Shown here: positions 40,631-50,582 of the stretch, one piece after another
How the letters are laid out: every line of letters begins with the position of its first letter
How positions within the stretch are numbered: position 1 is the first letter of the stretch
Assembly: GCF_017377775.1 (NCBI RefSeq)
Contig: NZ_JAFVLN010000001.1
Span: forward strand, 186,001 to 250,000
Source: Streptomyces sp. VRA16 Mangrove soil
Lineage (GTDB): Bacteria; Actinomycetota; Actinomycetes; Streptomycetales; Streptomycetaceae
Reading direction: 5' to 3'
DNA: 64,000 nucleotides
Translations under genes and position numbers: made by a program
The notes under the pieces: model-generated
Seen by the model: only the letters and a program-made list of their open reading frames with translations
Database searches by the model: none
What the model was told of the DNA's origin: nothing

Positions 40631-41689
40631 ATGAGCCCTGACCTGACCGCGAAGAAATTGACCGCAAAGACGTTGACCGCGAGCAAGCTGGCCGCGAAGA
40701 AGTCGACCGCGAAGAAGCCGACCGCGAACCTCCTGACCAAGGAGGCCTACGACGAACGTCTGCGGACCCTGTCCGAGGGCTCCGTCAACGTCAACTTCAA
40801 CGCCTTCATCGACATCAAGTGGGACGACCCCGAGTTCGCCGTGGACACGAGCGACCCACGCTGGGTGCTCACCTCCGCGGACGCCCTGGGCGCCCACCCC
40901 TGGTACCAGAAGCAGTCGCTGGAGACGCAGATCCGTATCGGGATCTGGCGCTGGGCGGTGATCGCCAAGGTGGGCATGCAGTTCGAGAACCTGCTCATGC
41001 GCGGGGCGCTCGACTACATCTACCACCTGGGCAACCAGAACCAGGAGTTCAGGTATCTCACCCACGAGATCACCGAGGAGACCCACCACACCCAGATGTT
41101 CCAGGAGCTGGTCAACCGCACCGGCATGGACACCGCCGGCGGCAAGCGCTGGTTCCGCCAGGTCAGCCGCATCCTGCCGCTGTTCGGCTCGATCTACCCC
41201 GAGGCGTTCTTCACCGGCATCCTCGCCGGCGAGGAGCCCATCGACCACCTGCAGAAGGGCGCTCTGCGCAGCGGCGAGCCGGTGCACCCGCTGCCCCGGC
41301 GGATCATGCAGATCCACATCGCCGAGGAAGCCCGGCACATCTCCTTCGCCCACGAGTTCCTGCGGCTGCGCGTCCCGCGCTTCGGCAAGGCCCGCCGCGG
41401 CGCCCTGTCCGTCCTCTTCCCGCTGATCATGCGCATCCTGTGCGACGTCATCATGATCCCGGACCGGAAGTCCGCCGAGCTGGTCGGCATCCCGGACTCG
41501 GTGATCAAGGACGTCTTCTGGAAGTCCGAGGCCGGCCAGAAGATGCTCCAGGAGCTCTTCTCCGACGTGCGGATGCTCGCCCAGGACATCGGCCTGATGA
41601 ACAAGGTGTCCCGCCCGCTGTGGAAGGCGCTGCGCATCGACGGCCGCCCGGCCCGCTTCCGCGGCGAGCCCGCCCCGCTCGCCGACTGA
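40631..41689 (+). CDS. AurF-like di-iron oxygenase
   Basis: A 352-residue helical-bundle oxygenase of the p-aminobenzoate N-oxygenase (AurF) family. Metal-ligand positions are recognisable: E119 in Q-F-E-N, E150 and H153 in E-E-T-H-H, a Glu near 191, then H229, E233 and H236 in I-H-I-A-E-E-A-R-H. AurF converts aryl-amines to nitro compounds with O2; homologues may oxidise other substrates. Residues about 7-33 are an unusual Lys/Ala/Thr tail built from 15-bp repeats. It lies between the flavin monooxygenase and a ferredoxin reductase that could supply electrons. Confidence 0.85.
   Translation: MSPDLTAKKLTAKTLTASKLAAKKSTAKKPTANLLTKEAYDERLRTLSEGSVNVNFNAFIDIKWDDPEFAVDTSDPRWVLTSADALGAHPWYQKQSLETQIRIGIWRWAVIAKVGMQFENLLMRGALDYIYHLGNQNQEFRYLTHEITEETHHTQMFQELVNRTGMDTAGGKRWFRQVSRILPLFGSIYPEAFFTGILAGEEPIDHLQKGALRSGEPVHPLPRRIMQIHIAEEARHISFAHEFLRLRVPRFGKARRGALSVLFPLIMRILCDVIMIPDRKSAELVGIPDSVIKDVFWKSEAGQKMLQELFSDVRMLAQDIGLMNKVSRPLWKALRIDGRPARFRGEPAPLAD
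40645..40729 (+). repeat. Degenerate 15-bp repeats encoding a Lys-rich tail
   Basis: Five full units of the form gaccgcgaagaagtc plus a partial sixth encode T-A-K-K-x repeats at the N-terminus of the AurF-like protein. All units keep the frame. Confidence 0.75.
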
Positions 41690-41711
41690 TCACCCTGAGC
41701 ACCCCCGCCCG

Positions 41712-41774
41712 CTGGACCGACTGGACCGACTCAACCGACTGGACCGACTCAACCGACTCAACCGACTGAACCGA
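41712..41774 (+). repeat. Seven tandem 9-bp repeats between genes
   Basis: Units alternate ctggaccga and ctcaaccga, with a last ctgaaccga. They fill most of the 115-bp spacer between the di-iron oxygenase and the ferredoxin/reductase gene. There are no spacers, so this is not a CRISPR. Confidence 0.9.
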
Positions 41775-41804
41775 ACTGACCGCCCGAACGGAGACCAGCC
41801 CGCC

Positions 41805-43451
41805 GTGCCGTACGTCGTCACCCGATCCTGCTGCGCCGACGCCTCCTGCGTGCTGGCCTGCCCGGTCAACTGCATCCACCCCGCGCCGGGCGAGCCAGGC
41901 TTCGGGTCCGCCGAGATGCTCTACGTGGATCCGCGTACCTGCGTGGACTGCGGTGCCTGCACGACGGCCTGCCCGGTGGACGCACTCAAGCCCCACACGG
42001 CCCTCACCGACGGGGAGTTGCCCTTCCTTGAGCTGAACGCCGCTTATTACAGGGAGAATCCGCACGCCGACCGCACGCCGATGTACGTCGTGCCCCGACA
42101 ACGCAACCTTTCCGACGGTGAGTTGAGCGTGGCCGTCATCGGAGCCGGACCGGCCGGCCTCTTCGCCGCCGACGAACTTCTGCGCCATCCCGGCGTGCGC
42201 GTCACCGTCTACGACCGGCTCCCGACCCCGTACGGACTCGTCCGCGCCGGCGTCGCACCGGACCACCAGGACACCAAGCAGGTCACCGAGCTCTTCCGCG
42301 CCATGGAGTCGCAGCCCGGTTTCAGCTACCGCCTCGGTGTCGAGATCGGCACCGACCTCACCCACGCCGACCTCCTGCGCGCACACCACGCGGTGATCTA
42401 CGCCGTGGGCGCCGCGACCGACAGACGCCTCGGCATCGAGGGCGAGGACCTGCCCGGCAGCGTCTCCGCCACGGACTTCGTCGCCTGGTACAACGGCCAC
42501 CCCGACCGCGCCCACGACGACTACGCCCTCGACTGCGCACGCGCGGTCGTCATCGGCAACGGCAACGTCGCCCTCGACGTCGCCCGCATCCTCACCGCCG
42601 ACCCCGAAGCGCTCGCCCGCACCGACATCTCCGACCGCGCGCTCGCAAGGCTGCGCACCAGCAAGGTCCGTGAGGTCGTGCTCCTCGGCCGTCGCGGACC
42701 TGCCCAGGCGGCGTTCACCGTGCCCGAACTCCTCGCGCTCGGCGCCTTGGAGGACGTGGACGTCAGCGTCGAGGGCTGGCCGGACGGCCTGGCGTCCGAT
42801 GCCACGGAGAAGACCCGGCTGCTCGCGGACCTGGCCGCGCGCGCACCGGTCGCGGGCCGTCGCCGTATCGTGCTGCGCTTCCTGGCGAGCCCGGTGCGCC
42901 TCATCGGGGACGGCCGCGTGCGAGCCCTGGAGATCACCGGCACGGAACTGCGCACGGACGACTACGGGACCGTCCGCGCCGTCCCGGCCACCGGTGACAC
43001 CCACACCCTGGAGACCGGCCTCGTCCTGCGCTCCGTCGGCTACCGGGCCCGGCCCGTGCCCGGCCTGCCCTTCGACGAGGCCGACGCGACCGTCCCGCAC
43101 GAGGCCGGCCGGGTCGAGCCCGGTGTCTATGTCGCGGGCTGGATCAAGCGCGGGCCGACCGGCTTCATAGGGACGAACAAGACCTGCGCCCACGAGACGG
43201 TCCAGTCCCTCCTGGACGACTTCGTCGCCGGCCGCCTCACGCGGCCGCTGTCCGGCGTCACCGTGGCGGCAGGCGCCCTCGACCTGCACGCCTGGCGGGC
43301 GATCGACCACGTGGAACGAACGGCAGGAGAGGCCACGGGCCGCCCCCGCGTCAAACTCACGGACACGGACTCACTGCGTCATGCGGCGGCACAACGCGCA
43401 GCCCCCACAATTCCCACAACCCCCACAGCCCCCGCAGCCGGCAAAGGCTGA
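41805..43451 (+). CDS. Ferredoxin / ferredoxin-NADP reductase fusion (FprB-like)
   Basis: A 548-residue fusion. Residues 1-65 are a bacterial ferredoxin with two Cys-rich cluster motifs (C-x4-C-x3-C-P-x2-C and C-V-D-C-G-A-C-x3-C-P). Residues about 105-500 are an adrenodoxin-reductase-type FAD/NADP domain: V-I-G-A-G-P-A-G, P-Y-G-L-V-R-A-G-V-A-P-D-H, V-I-G-N-G-N-V-A-L-D, and G-W-I-K-R-G-P-T-G near the end. It matches mycobacterial FprB in layout. It moves electrons from NADPH to its iron-sulfur clusters, most simply to reduce the neighbouring di-iron enzyme. Start is GTG. The extreme C-terminus has a Pro/Thr tail from four 9-bp units (43402-43437). Confidence 0.88.
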   Translation: MPYVVTRSCCADASCVLACPVNCIHPAPGEPGFGSAEMLYVDPRTCVDCGACTTACPVDALKPHTALTDGELPFLELNAAYYRENPHADRTPMYVVPRQRNLSDGELSVAVIGAGPAGLFAADELLRHPGVRVTVYDRLPTPYGLVRAGVAPDHQDTKQVTELFRAMESQPGFSYRLGVEIGTDLTHADLLRAHHAVIYAVGAATDRRLGIEGEDLPGSVSATDFVAWYNGHPDRAHDDYALDCARAVVIGNGNVALDVARILTADPEALARTDISDRALARLRTSKVREVVLLGRRGPAQAAFTVPELLALGALEDVDVSVEGWPDGLASDATEKTRLLADLAARAPVAGRRRIVLRFLASPVRLIGDGRVRALEITGTELRTDDYGTVRAVPATGDTHTLETGLVLRSVGYRARPVPGLPFDEADATVPHEAGRVEPGVYVAGWIKRGPTGFIGTNKTCAHETVQSLLDDFVAGRLTRPLSGVTVAAGALDLHAWRAIDHVERTAGEATGRPRVKLTDTDSLRHAAAQRAAPTIPTTPTAPAAGKG

Positions 43452-43460
43452 ACAACAGGC

Positions 43461-44168
43461 TCAGTCCAAGGAAACACGATCAGGCTGCTCAAGATCCGCC
43501 ACGCGCTGCTGCGGCGACAGCTCCATGCCCAGGTCCCGCAGCGTCGCGTCGAGCACCGCCCACACGGAGCGGCACAGCATGGCGTGCAACTCCTCCTTGG
43601 ACTGCTCACGCTCGGGATCGTGGACCCACTGATTGACCGCGGTGTCCACGAACCCCACGATCCCGACCGCGACCGAACGGATCGGCGCGTCCTGCACCCC
43701 AAGTGCCCTGAGCACGTCCCCGAAGCGGTCGCTCAGCATCAGCGCGATGGCCGTCTTGGTGTCCGCCACCAGTGAGCCGTCACCCATCGTGTGTTCCGCG
43801 ACGCCCATGTAGGCGTACAGGCGCGGGTGTTGGGCAACCCAGTCGAGATGCGCGCCCACGACGCGACGTACGGAGTCCTCGATCGTTCCCTCGAAGGTCA
43901 GCGTGGGCTCCATGCGACGCATGAACGACTCCACCACGCGTCGGCGGATCAACTCGTCCAGCGTGGCGCGGTCCTTGAAGTGCCGGTAGAGCACGGAGCG
44001 CGGCAGACCAACGCGCTCGGCCAGCCGCTGCACCCGGAAGCGTGTGCCCTCTTCCTCGATGAGCTCGACCGCCGCGTCCACCAACTCGACCTGGCGCTGC
44101 GCCTTGTGCCCGTCCCAGCGGGTGGAGCGTCTGTCGGTCTGCGGTTCGCCGCCGGTTCTCTCCGCCAC
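43461..44168 (-). CDS. TetR-family transcriptional regulator
   Basis: A regulator of about 235 residues converging on the redox operon. The helix-turn-helix reads F-R-V-Q-R-L-A-E-R-V-G-L-P-R-S-V-L-Y-R-H with F-K-D-R, followed by a helical ligand domain. The GTG at 44168 is chosen because the longer in-frame ORF (to 44288) runs over the protease relic, but no clear ribosome-binding site is visible, so the start is uncertain. It likely controls the three-gene monooxygenase operon, perhaps through the repeats at 38872-38922. Confidence 0.8.
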   Translation of the reverse strand: MAERTGGEPQTDRRSTRWDGHKAQRQVELVDAAVELIEEEGTRFRVQRLAERVGLPRSVLYRHFKDRATLDELIRRRVVESFMRRMEPTLTFEGTIEDSVRRVVGAHLDWVAQHPRLYAYMGVAEHTMGDGSLVADTKTAIALMLSDRFGDVLRALGVQDAPIRSVAVGIVGFVDTAVNQWVHDPEREQSKEELHAMLCRSVWAVLDATLRDLGMELSPQQRVADLEQPDRVSLD

Positions 44169-44274
44169 GCCATCAGGATATCGGACCGGCTGCGGGCGCA
44201 CGGCGCTTGACCAGCCAAGTTGGCGGACGGAGCGCTGTAGGGCGTCAGTTGCGCAGGTGACGCGTGGGGGGCAT

Positions 44275-45278
44275 TCAGGCCATGGCATGGGTGGTGGTCA
44301 GGCTCTCTTTCACCTGCCGGGAGGGCGCGTCCGCGACGATCTCGGGGCGGCCGGCGGCGATTCCGTCCAGGGCGAGGGCGGCGACGACGGCCGGGTCGGT
44401 GACCACGGCCTTGCTGTCGTCGCTGTCCCAGGTCGCGCACGGTCATGGTGGCCGTCTGCGGGGCGTTGCCGAACCGGTCGATGATCTTGAGTGTCACGTC
44501 GTGCTGGGTGGGCTCGATGCGAAAGTCGACCGAGGTGCGGACGGAGGAACCGTCCGCGGCGCTCGCCGTGAGATAGCCGCCGTACCGGCCGTGCGTCAGG
44601 CCGTTCGGGTCGAGCGTGACCGTGACCTCGGCGGTGCCGCCGGCGGGGACGGTCAGCCGGTCGCCGTCCAGGGTGGCCCCGGACAGCGTGAGGGCGTCGC
44701 CGGCACCCGCCACGGACATGGCCAGGGTGGTGTGCGCGTCGCTCGTGTCGCTGTTGTGAAAGGTGAGGGTGCGGGTCCGGGTGGGGAGCGTGCCGCTCTG
44801 CCAGGGTACGTCGGCGAAGTCGGTGGTGCCGGAGACCTGGAGCGTGGCGTCCAGAGCCGCCGGTATGTCGATGCGGCCGGCCCCCAAGCTGGTAGACGGT
44901 GGAGTCCTTTGAGGCGGCGGCGTGCGCGGTGAGCGCGCTCTTGATCTGCTGCCCGTTCCACTCCGGGTGACGCTGGGCCAGGATCGCGGCGGCGTCGGCG
45001 ACATGCGGGGTGGCCATGGACGTACCGGAGAGCGTCGTGTAGTACGCGCCGACGTTCACCGCACCGTCGATGGTCGTGCCCGCCGCTCGGGCGGCCACGA
45101 TGCCGACGCCGGGGGCGGTCACGTCGGGCTTGATCGCCATGTCGCCGAGGCGCGGGCCGCGGCTGGAGAAGTTCGCGAGGGTGTCGTACGAGTCGACCGC
45201 GCCGACGGTGAGGGCGGAGTCGGCGGTACCGGGCGAGCCGAGGGTGCTGTCGCCCGCGGTCCGGCCACGAGGCGGCAC
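44275..45278 (-). pseudogene. Subtilisin-like (S8) protease relic with two frameshifts
   Basis: Only the C-terminal part of an S8 protease remains. It begins G-S-P-G-T-A-D-S and includes the catalytic Ser in S-G-T-S-M-A-T-P-H, but the Asp and His regions are absent. The frame is lost at a run of five C's (44881-44885), continues as G-A-G-R-I-D-I-P-A-A, and is lost again near 44427-44429 before D-S-D-D-S-K-A-V-V. It ends at TGA 44277-44275. Both shifts fit single-base insertions. Confidence 0.8.
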
Positions 45279-45330
45279 GTCCCGTCTGTCAACAGTGCCC
45301 TGTGCGACTCAACGGCCTTTGGCGTACGTG

Positions 45331-46617
45331 CTATTGGCGGCTCCCCGCCCAGATTCCCCGTTCCGGGCGGGCCAGGAAGAGCATGGCCGCGGCGCCGACC
45401 AGGAGCAGCGCTCCGGTGAGGGCGAACGCCGCGTTCAGGCCGGTGTTGCTGTTGGGGGCGGCGTCGAGGAGGACGCCGACGAGCCACGGGCCCACGAGCG
45501 TGGACAACTGCCCGAGTCCGAAGCCCGTCAGCAGTGCCGCCGCGCGCTGGCGAACCGGCGCCACCTCCGCGATGGTGGCCAGGCCGAAGGGGATGAACAC
45601 CCCGTAGAGCGGGAACCCGAGGACGACCACCCCCAGCGCGAGGTATCCGTCGCCGAGCAGCGGCAGTGCCAGCATGGACACGGCGCTGCCGAGGAGCAGC
45701 AGGCCCCCGGGCAGCGAGCGGGTGGCCCGCACCGAACGTCCTGCGCGACAGCCTCGGTCGGCCAGGTAGCAGAAGGCGAGGGTGCAGATCAGGTCGGTGG
45801 TCCAGGCCGCACCGTTCACGAAGCCCATCGCAGTGCCCTTCACGTGCAGCACCCGGCTGATCAAGGTGGGCAGCCAGTTGGTGACGACGGCCGCCGTCCA
45901 CGTGGCGCCGAACAGGCCGAGCACGCACGCGATCCAGGTCCGCGAGCGGAACATGGCCCGATAGTCGGGCTTCGCGCCGCGCCGGTCGTGCGCGGCCGCG
46001 TCCACGGCCACGGAGAAGGGGCCCTCCCGGCCGACAATGAGCCAGAGCAACGCCCAGCCGGCCGAGGCGAGGGACAGGAGGGTGAACACGGCGCGCCAGC
46101 CGTGCGCCACCGTCGCCCAGGCGAGTACGGGACTGGACACCGCGACGCCCAGGCTCGTCCCCGCCATGACGATGCCCCCGGGGAAGGCGCGCCCCTGCGG
46201 CGGGAACCAGCTGTACGTGAGCCCGCCGGCCAGTGCGGGGCCCGGGCCGAGGGACGCGCCGAGCAGCATCCGGCAGGCCATCAGCCCGCCGATGCCGAGC
46301 GGCAGCGTCATCGGCGCCTGGGTGACCGCCCAGGCTGTCGCGCAGACGAGCAGCAGCCGGCGGACGGGGATACGGGTACTGGCGAGCCCCGCGGCCAGCG
46401 TGCCGGCAGCGAACAGGAAGTACGAGCTGCCGACGATCAGGCCGAACTCGGCGTAGGACAGGCCGAGGTCATGGGAGAGGGGATCCGCGACCAGGCCGAG
46501 GGCGGCCTTGTTGGCGAAGGCGAGGAACAGGAACAGGAAGACGAACACGGTCATCGACCATGCGCGGGCACGCGAGGGCGTGTCCCCGTGCGTCGGGTCC
46601 GGGGTGAGGGCGGTCAC
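45331..46617 (-). CDS. MFS transporter, anion/sugar-acid symporter type
   Basis: A 428-residue protein with twelve predicted transmembrane helices. The loop-2 region S-T-R-I-P-V-R-R and the loop around F-P-P-Q-G-R-A-F resemble the anion:cation symporter family that takes up hexuronates, galactonate or other carboxylates. Substrate cannot be read from sequence. It lies beside the S8 relic and divergent from the LuxR/STAND gene. The 46618-47016 gap between them shows no clear gene or strong promoter. Confidence 0.85.
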   Translation of the reverse strand: MTALTPDPTHGDTPSRARAWSMTVFVFLFLFLAFANKAALGLVADPLSHDLGLSYAEFGLIVGSSYFLFAAGTLAAGLASTRIPVRRLLLVCATAWAVTQAPMTLPLGIGGLMACRMLLGASLGPGPALAGGLTYSWFPPQGRAFPGGIVMAGTSLGVAVSSPVLAWATVAHGWRAVFTLLSLASAGWALLWLIVGREGPFSVAVDAAAHDRRGAKPDYRAMFRSRTWIACVLGLFGATWTAAVVTNWLPTLISRVLHVKGTAMGFVNGAAWTTDLICTLAFCYLADRGCRAGRSVRATRSLPGGLLLLGSAVSMLALPLLGDGYLALGVVVLGFPLYGVFIPFGLATIAEVAPVRQRAAALLTGFGLGQLSTLVGPWLVGVLLDAAPNSNTGLNAAFALTGALLLVGAAAMLFLARPERGIWAGSRQ

Positions 46618-47016
46618 GGTGGACTCCGCAGGGAGGGACGGACAGCGTTACGGGGCATCAGATGGCCCCCGGGCCGCGGTGTCCGCGTGGACCAAGCGGA
46701 CCGGGTGGGCGGCGGACGCGGCCGGGAGAGGAGCCCGGCGACGGAGCTCTCTCCGAACGGCCCCTGGCGGGCGTGCAGTTGCCCGCCGAGTGGGGCCAAC
46801 AGGGCGGACGGCGGGCGGGGGTTGCCTTGCGGTGCGCCATGGTGGGCATTGTCCTGGCGCCCGCCGTGCGAGGTGCCCTTTTCGAAGGATGAAGACCACC
46901 TGCTCATGCGCGTCCTGTCCGCCCTCGCGGCGCCACGCACGGTGCGCCCCGGCCGGGGCGGGGGCGAAGTCCGTGAGCGTCGGCCGCCTCGGCCAGGTGC
47001 CACCTACCATGGAGCC

Positions 47017-49359
47017 ATGGCGACACCGGGTTTGAAGTGGCAGAGAAGCCAACTCCCCGCGGAGAGCACTTCGTTGATCGGCCGGGACGCCGACGTCGCC
47101 ACCGTCCGCGCCCTGCTGGCCGAGGCCCGTATGGTCACCTTGCTCGGCCCCGGTGGGGTCGGCAAGACCCGGGTCGCGATCCGCGCCGCCGCCGGCCTCG
47201 GCGCCGACTTCCCGGACGGCGTCCAGCTCATCGAGCTGTCCGGGGTCTCCGGAGCGGCCATGGTCCCGCACGCCGTCGCTGCTTCCCTGGGCCTGTCGGA
47301 GACCGACGGCCGAGGCCCGCTCGACCTGCTGGTCGAGCACTTCGCAGAGGCCCGCGCCCTGCTCGTGCTCGACACCTGCGAGCATCAGGTGGACGCCTGC
47401 GCCCTGCTCGCCGAGATCCTGCTCAGCTCCTGCCCCGGACTGAAGCTGCTGCTCACCAGCCGGCAGGCGCTCGACGTGCCCGCCGAACACGTGCTGAGCG
47501 TGCAGCCGCTCGGGCTGTCCGCCTCGGTCGCCCTGTTCGCGGAGCGGGGCGCCGCCTCCCGCCCCGGCTTTGCGATCACCGTGGCGACCCGCCCCTTGGT
47601 GGAGTCCGTCTGCCGCCGCCTGGACGGCATGCCGCTCGCCCTGGAACTGGCCGCGGTGCAGCTGCGCGCGCTGGCCCTAGAGCAACTCGAGCGCCGTCTC
47701 GCGGACCGTTTCCGGGCGCTCGGCCGAGGGCGCACCGTGCATCCACGGCACCAGACCCTGCGCACCGCCATCGACTGGTCCCATGGTCTGTGCTCTCCCG
47801 AGGAGCAGGAGTTGTGGGCCCGTCTGTCCGTCTTCGCCGGGGGTTTCGACCTGGCGACCGCCGAGGCGGTGTGCGCGGACGGGACGCTCGACCCGTACGA
47901 CCTGGTGGACCATCTGATCGGCCTGGTGGACAAGTCGATCGTGATCCGCGAGGAATCCGACGAGGGGGCGGGCGCGGGGGAGTCGGGCGACCGCTACCGC
48001 ATGCTCGACACGCTCCGTGAATACGGCGCCGAACGGCTCGCCGCAGCCGGCGCGGCGGACGAACTGGCTCTGCGGCACCGCGATCACTTCCTGCGGCTGG
48101 CCCTGCGGTCCGCGCCCCAGTTCCACGGCGCCCGGCAGGTGGAGTGGACGCACCGGCTCGACCGCGACAGTGACAACTTCCGGGCGGCCCTGGAGTGGTC
48201 GCTGACCACTCCGGGAGAGGCCGCTGCCGCCGTACGCCTGTGCGGGGCGCTCGACCTGCTGTGGTTCTGTGCGGGCCGGGCCAATGAGGGCACGACCTGG
48301 AGCGAACGGGTGGCGGCGGCCGCCCCCGAGGCTCCCGTTGCGGACCGTGCCAAGCTCGCCGATCAGTTCGCCCGACTGCGTTTCCTGCGGGGCGACATCA
48401 CCATCGCCGCCGAGTTGGCCCGATACGCCGCGGTGTTGTACGGGGACGCGAACGCCCCCGAAGACGCCGCGTACATCCGCGCGTTCGCGGCGGAGGTGGT
48501 CGTGCGCCTCGTAGGCGACCCGTCGGCCGCCCGGGAATCCGAGGCGGAACTGGGCCGGCTGGTCAACGACGGCGCCGATGTTCGGCTGCGGTTCCGGCGC
48601 CACTGCCTGATCGCCGCCCGGTTGGAAAAGGAACACGACATCGAAGGGGCGCTCGCCGAACACCGTCGGGCGGCCACCGCGCTCCCCGTCGGCGAAGTGT
48701 GGTGGACGGTCCAGTGCCGCTTGCACGTGACGAAGTCGGAAATCAGCGCGGGCCGTCCCGAAGTCGCCCTGCGCGAGGGCCGCACCGCGCTGCGCCTCCT
48801 GGGCCGCCTCGGCGACCGGCTGACCACCGGCGAGGTGCTGATGCTGCTGGCCCTGGTGTCCATCGATCAGGAGCGGTTCGTGGACGCGGCGGTGCTGCAG
48901 GGCGCGGCCGACGCGAGCCGGCGGACCGCCACCCGGCTCTGGGAGCAGGCGGGCCCCGGGATGCGCGAGCTGTACGGGCCCCGCCGGGCCCGTGCCGAAG
49001 CCGCCCTAGGCTCCGACCTGTACGCACGCCATTACGAGGAGGGCCGCGCCCTCGGGCTTCCGGCGGCCGTGGCCCGCGCCTTGTCCCGCCCGCCCGAGGA
49101 GCGGGCCCCCACCGAACCGGTGGAGTGCCCGCTCGACCGCCTCACGCGCCGCGAACGCGAGGTCGCCGCGCTGGTCCACCAGGGCATGTCCAACCGGACG
49201 GTTGCCGAGCACCTGGTCATCTCCAAGCGGACCGTGGACGCACATGTCGAACACATCCTGGCCAAACTCGGCTTCGCTTCCCGCAGTCAGATCGTGGCTC
49301 TTTTGGGAGACATGAAGGGGGAGGCCGTCGCCGCCGAATTCCAGGACAGGACAAGGTAG
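47017..49359 (+). CDS. LuxR-family STAND ATPase regulator
   Basis: A 780-residue regulator. The NB-ARC-like ATPase has Walker A G-P-G-G-V-G-K-T (44-51), Walker B L-L-V-L-D-T-C-E-H, and L-L-T-S-R, with P-L-A-L-E-L-A about 207-213. A helical, TPR-like middle covers about 350-690, and a C-terminal LuxR helix-turn-helix lies at about 705-755 (L-T-R-R-E-R-E-V-A-A, S-N-R-T-V-A-E-H-L, S-K-R-T-V-D-A-H). Such proteins bind ATP and an inducer and activate transcription. Target genes are unknown. Confidence 0.88.
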   Translation: MATPGLKWQRSQLPAESTSLIGRDADVATVRALLAEARMVTLLGPGGVGKTRVAIRAAAGLGADFPDGVQLIELSGVSGAAMVPHAVAASLGLSETDGRGPLDLLVEHFAEARALLVLDTCEHQVDACALLAEILLSSCPGLKLLLTSRQALDVPAEHVLSVQPLGLSASVALFAERGAASRPGFAITVATRPLVESVCRRLDGMPLALELAAVQLRALALEQLERRLADRFRALGRGRTVHPRHQTLRTAIDWSHGLCSPEEQELWARLSVFAGGFDLATAEAVCADGTLDPYDLVDHLIGLVDKSIVIREESDEGAGAGESGDRYRMLDTLREYGAERLAAAGAADELALRHRDHFLRLALRSAPQFHGARQVEWTHRLDRDSDNFRAALEWSLTTPGEAAAAVRLCGALDLLWFCAGRANEGTTWSERVAAAAPEAPVADRAKLADQFARLRFLRGDITIAAELARYAAVLYGDANAPEDAAYIRAFAAEVVVRLVGDPSAARESEAELGRLVNDGADVRLRFRRHCLIAARLEKEHDIEGALAEHRRAATALPVGEVWWTVQCRLHVTKSEISAGRPEVALREGRTALRLLGRLGDRLTTGEVLMLLALVSIDQERFVDAAVLQGAADASRRTATRLWEQAGPGMRELYGPRRARAEAALGSDLYARHYEEGRALGLPAAVARALSRPPEERAPTEPVECPLDRLTRREREVAALVHQGMSNRTVAEHLVISKRTVDAHVEHILAKLGFASRSQIVALLGDMKGEAVAAEFQDRTR

Positions 49360-49535
49360 TTCGGGCCCGTCGATGTGGCGGCAAGCCGTGACCCCGGACC
49401 GAAGCCCCGTCCGTTCCCGTACGCGGGAAGGCCTTCATGCCGCGATCCGTGGGCTCGGGATCACTTCGACGGCAGCCCTTGTGGCGTCAGAACCGTCCGG
49501 CGACCGGCAGTTCGTGGATCCCGGGCATGGGCTCG

Positions 49536-50565
<1,030 letters not shown>

Positions 50566-50582
<17 letters not shown>

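Noticed and set aside
41712..41774. CRISPR array
   Set aside because: The 9-bp units are contiguous with no spacers and no cas genes are present.
44169..44288. Longer TetR N-terminus
   Set aside because: The extra residues run across the end of the S8 relic and do not resemble a TetR N-terminus.
46618..47016. Short frames in the gap between the MFS and LuxR/STAND genes
   Set aside because: They have no ribosome-binding sites, coding bias or recognisable motifs.
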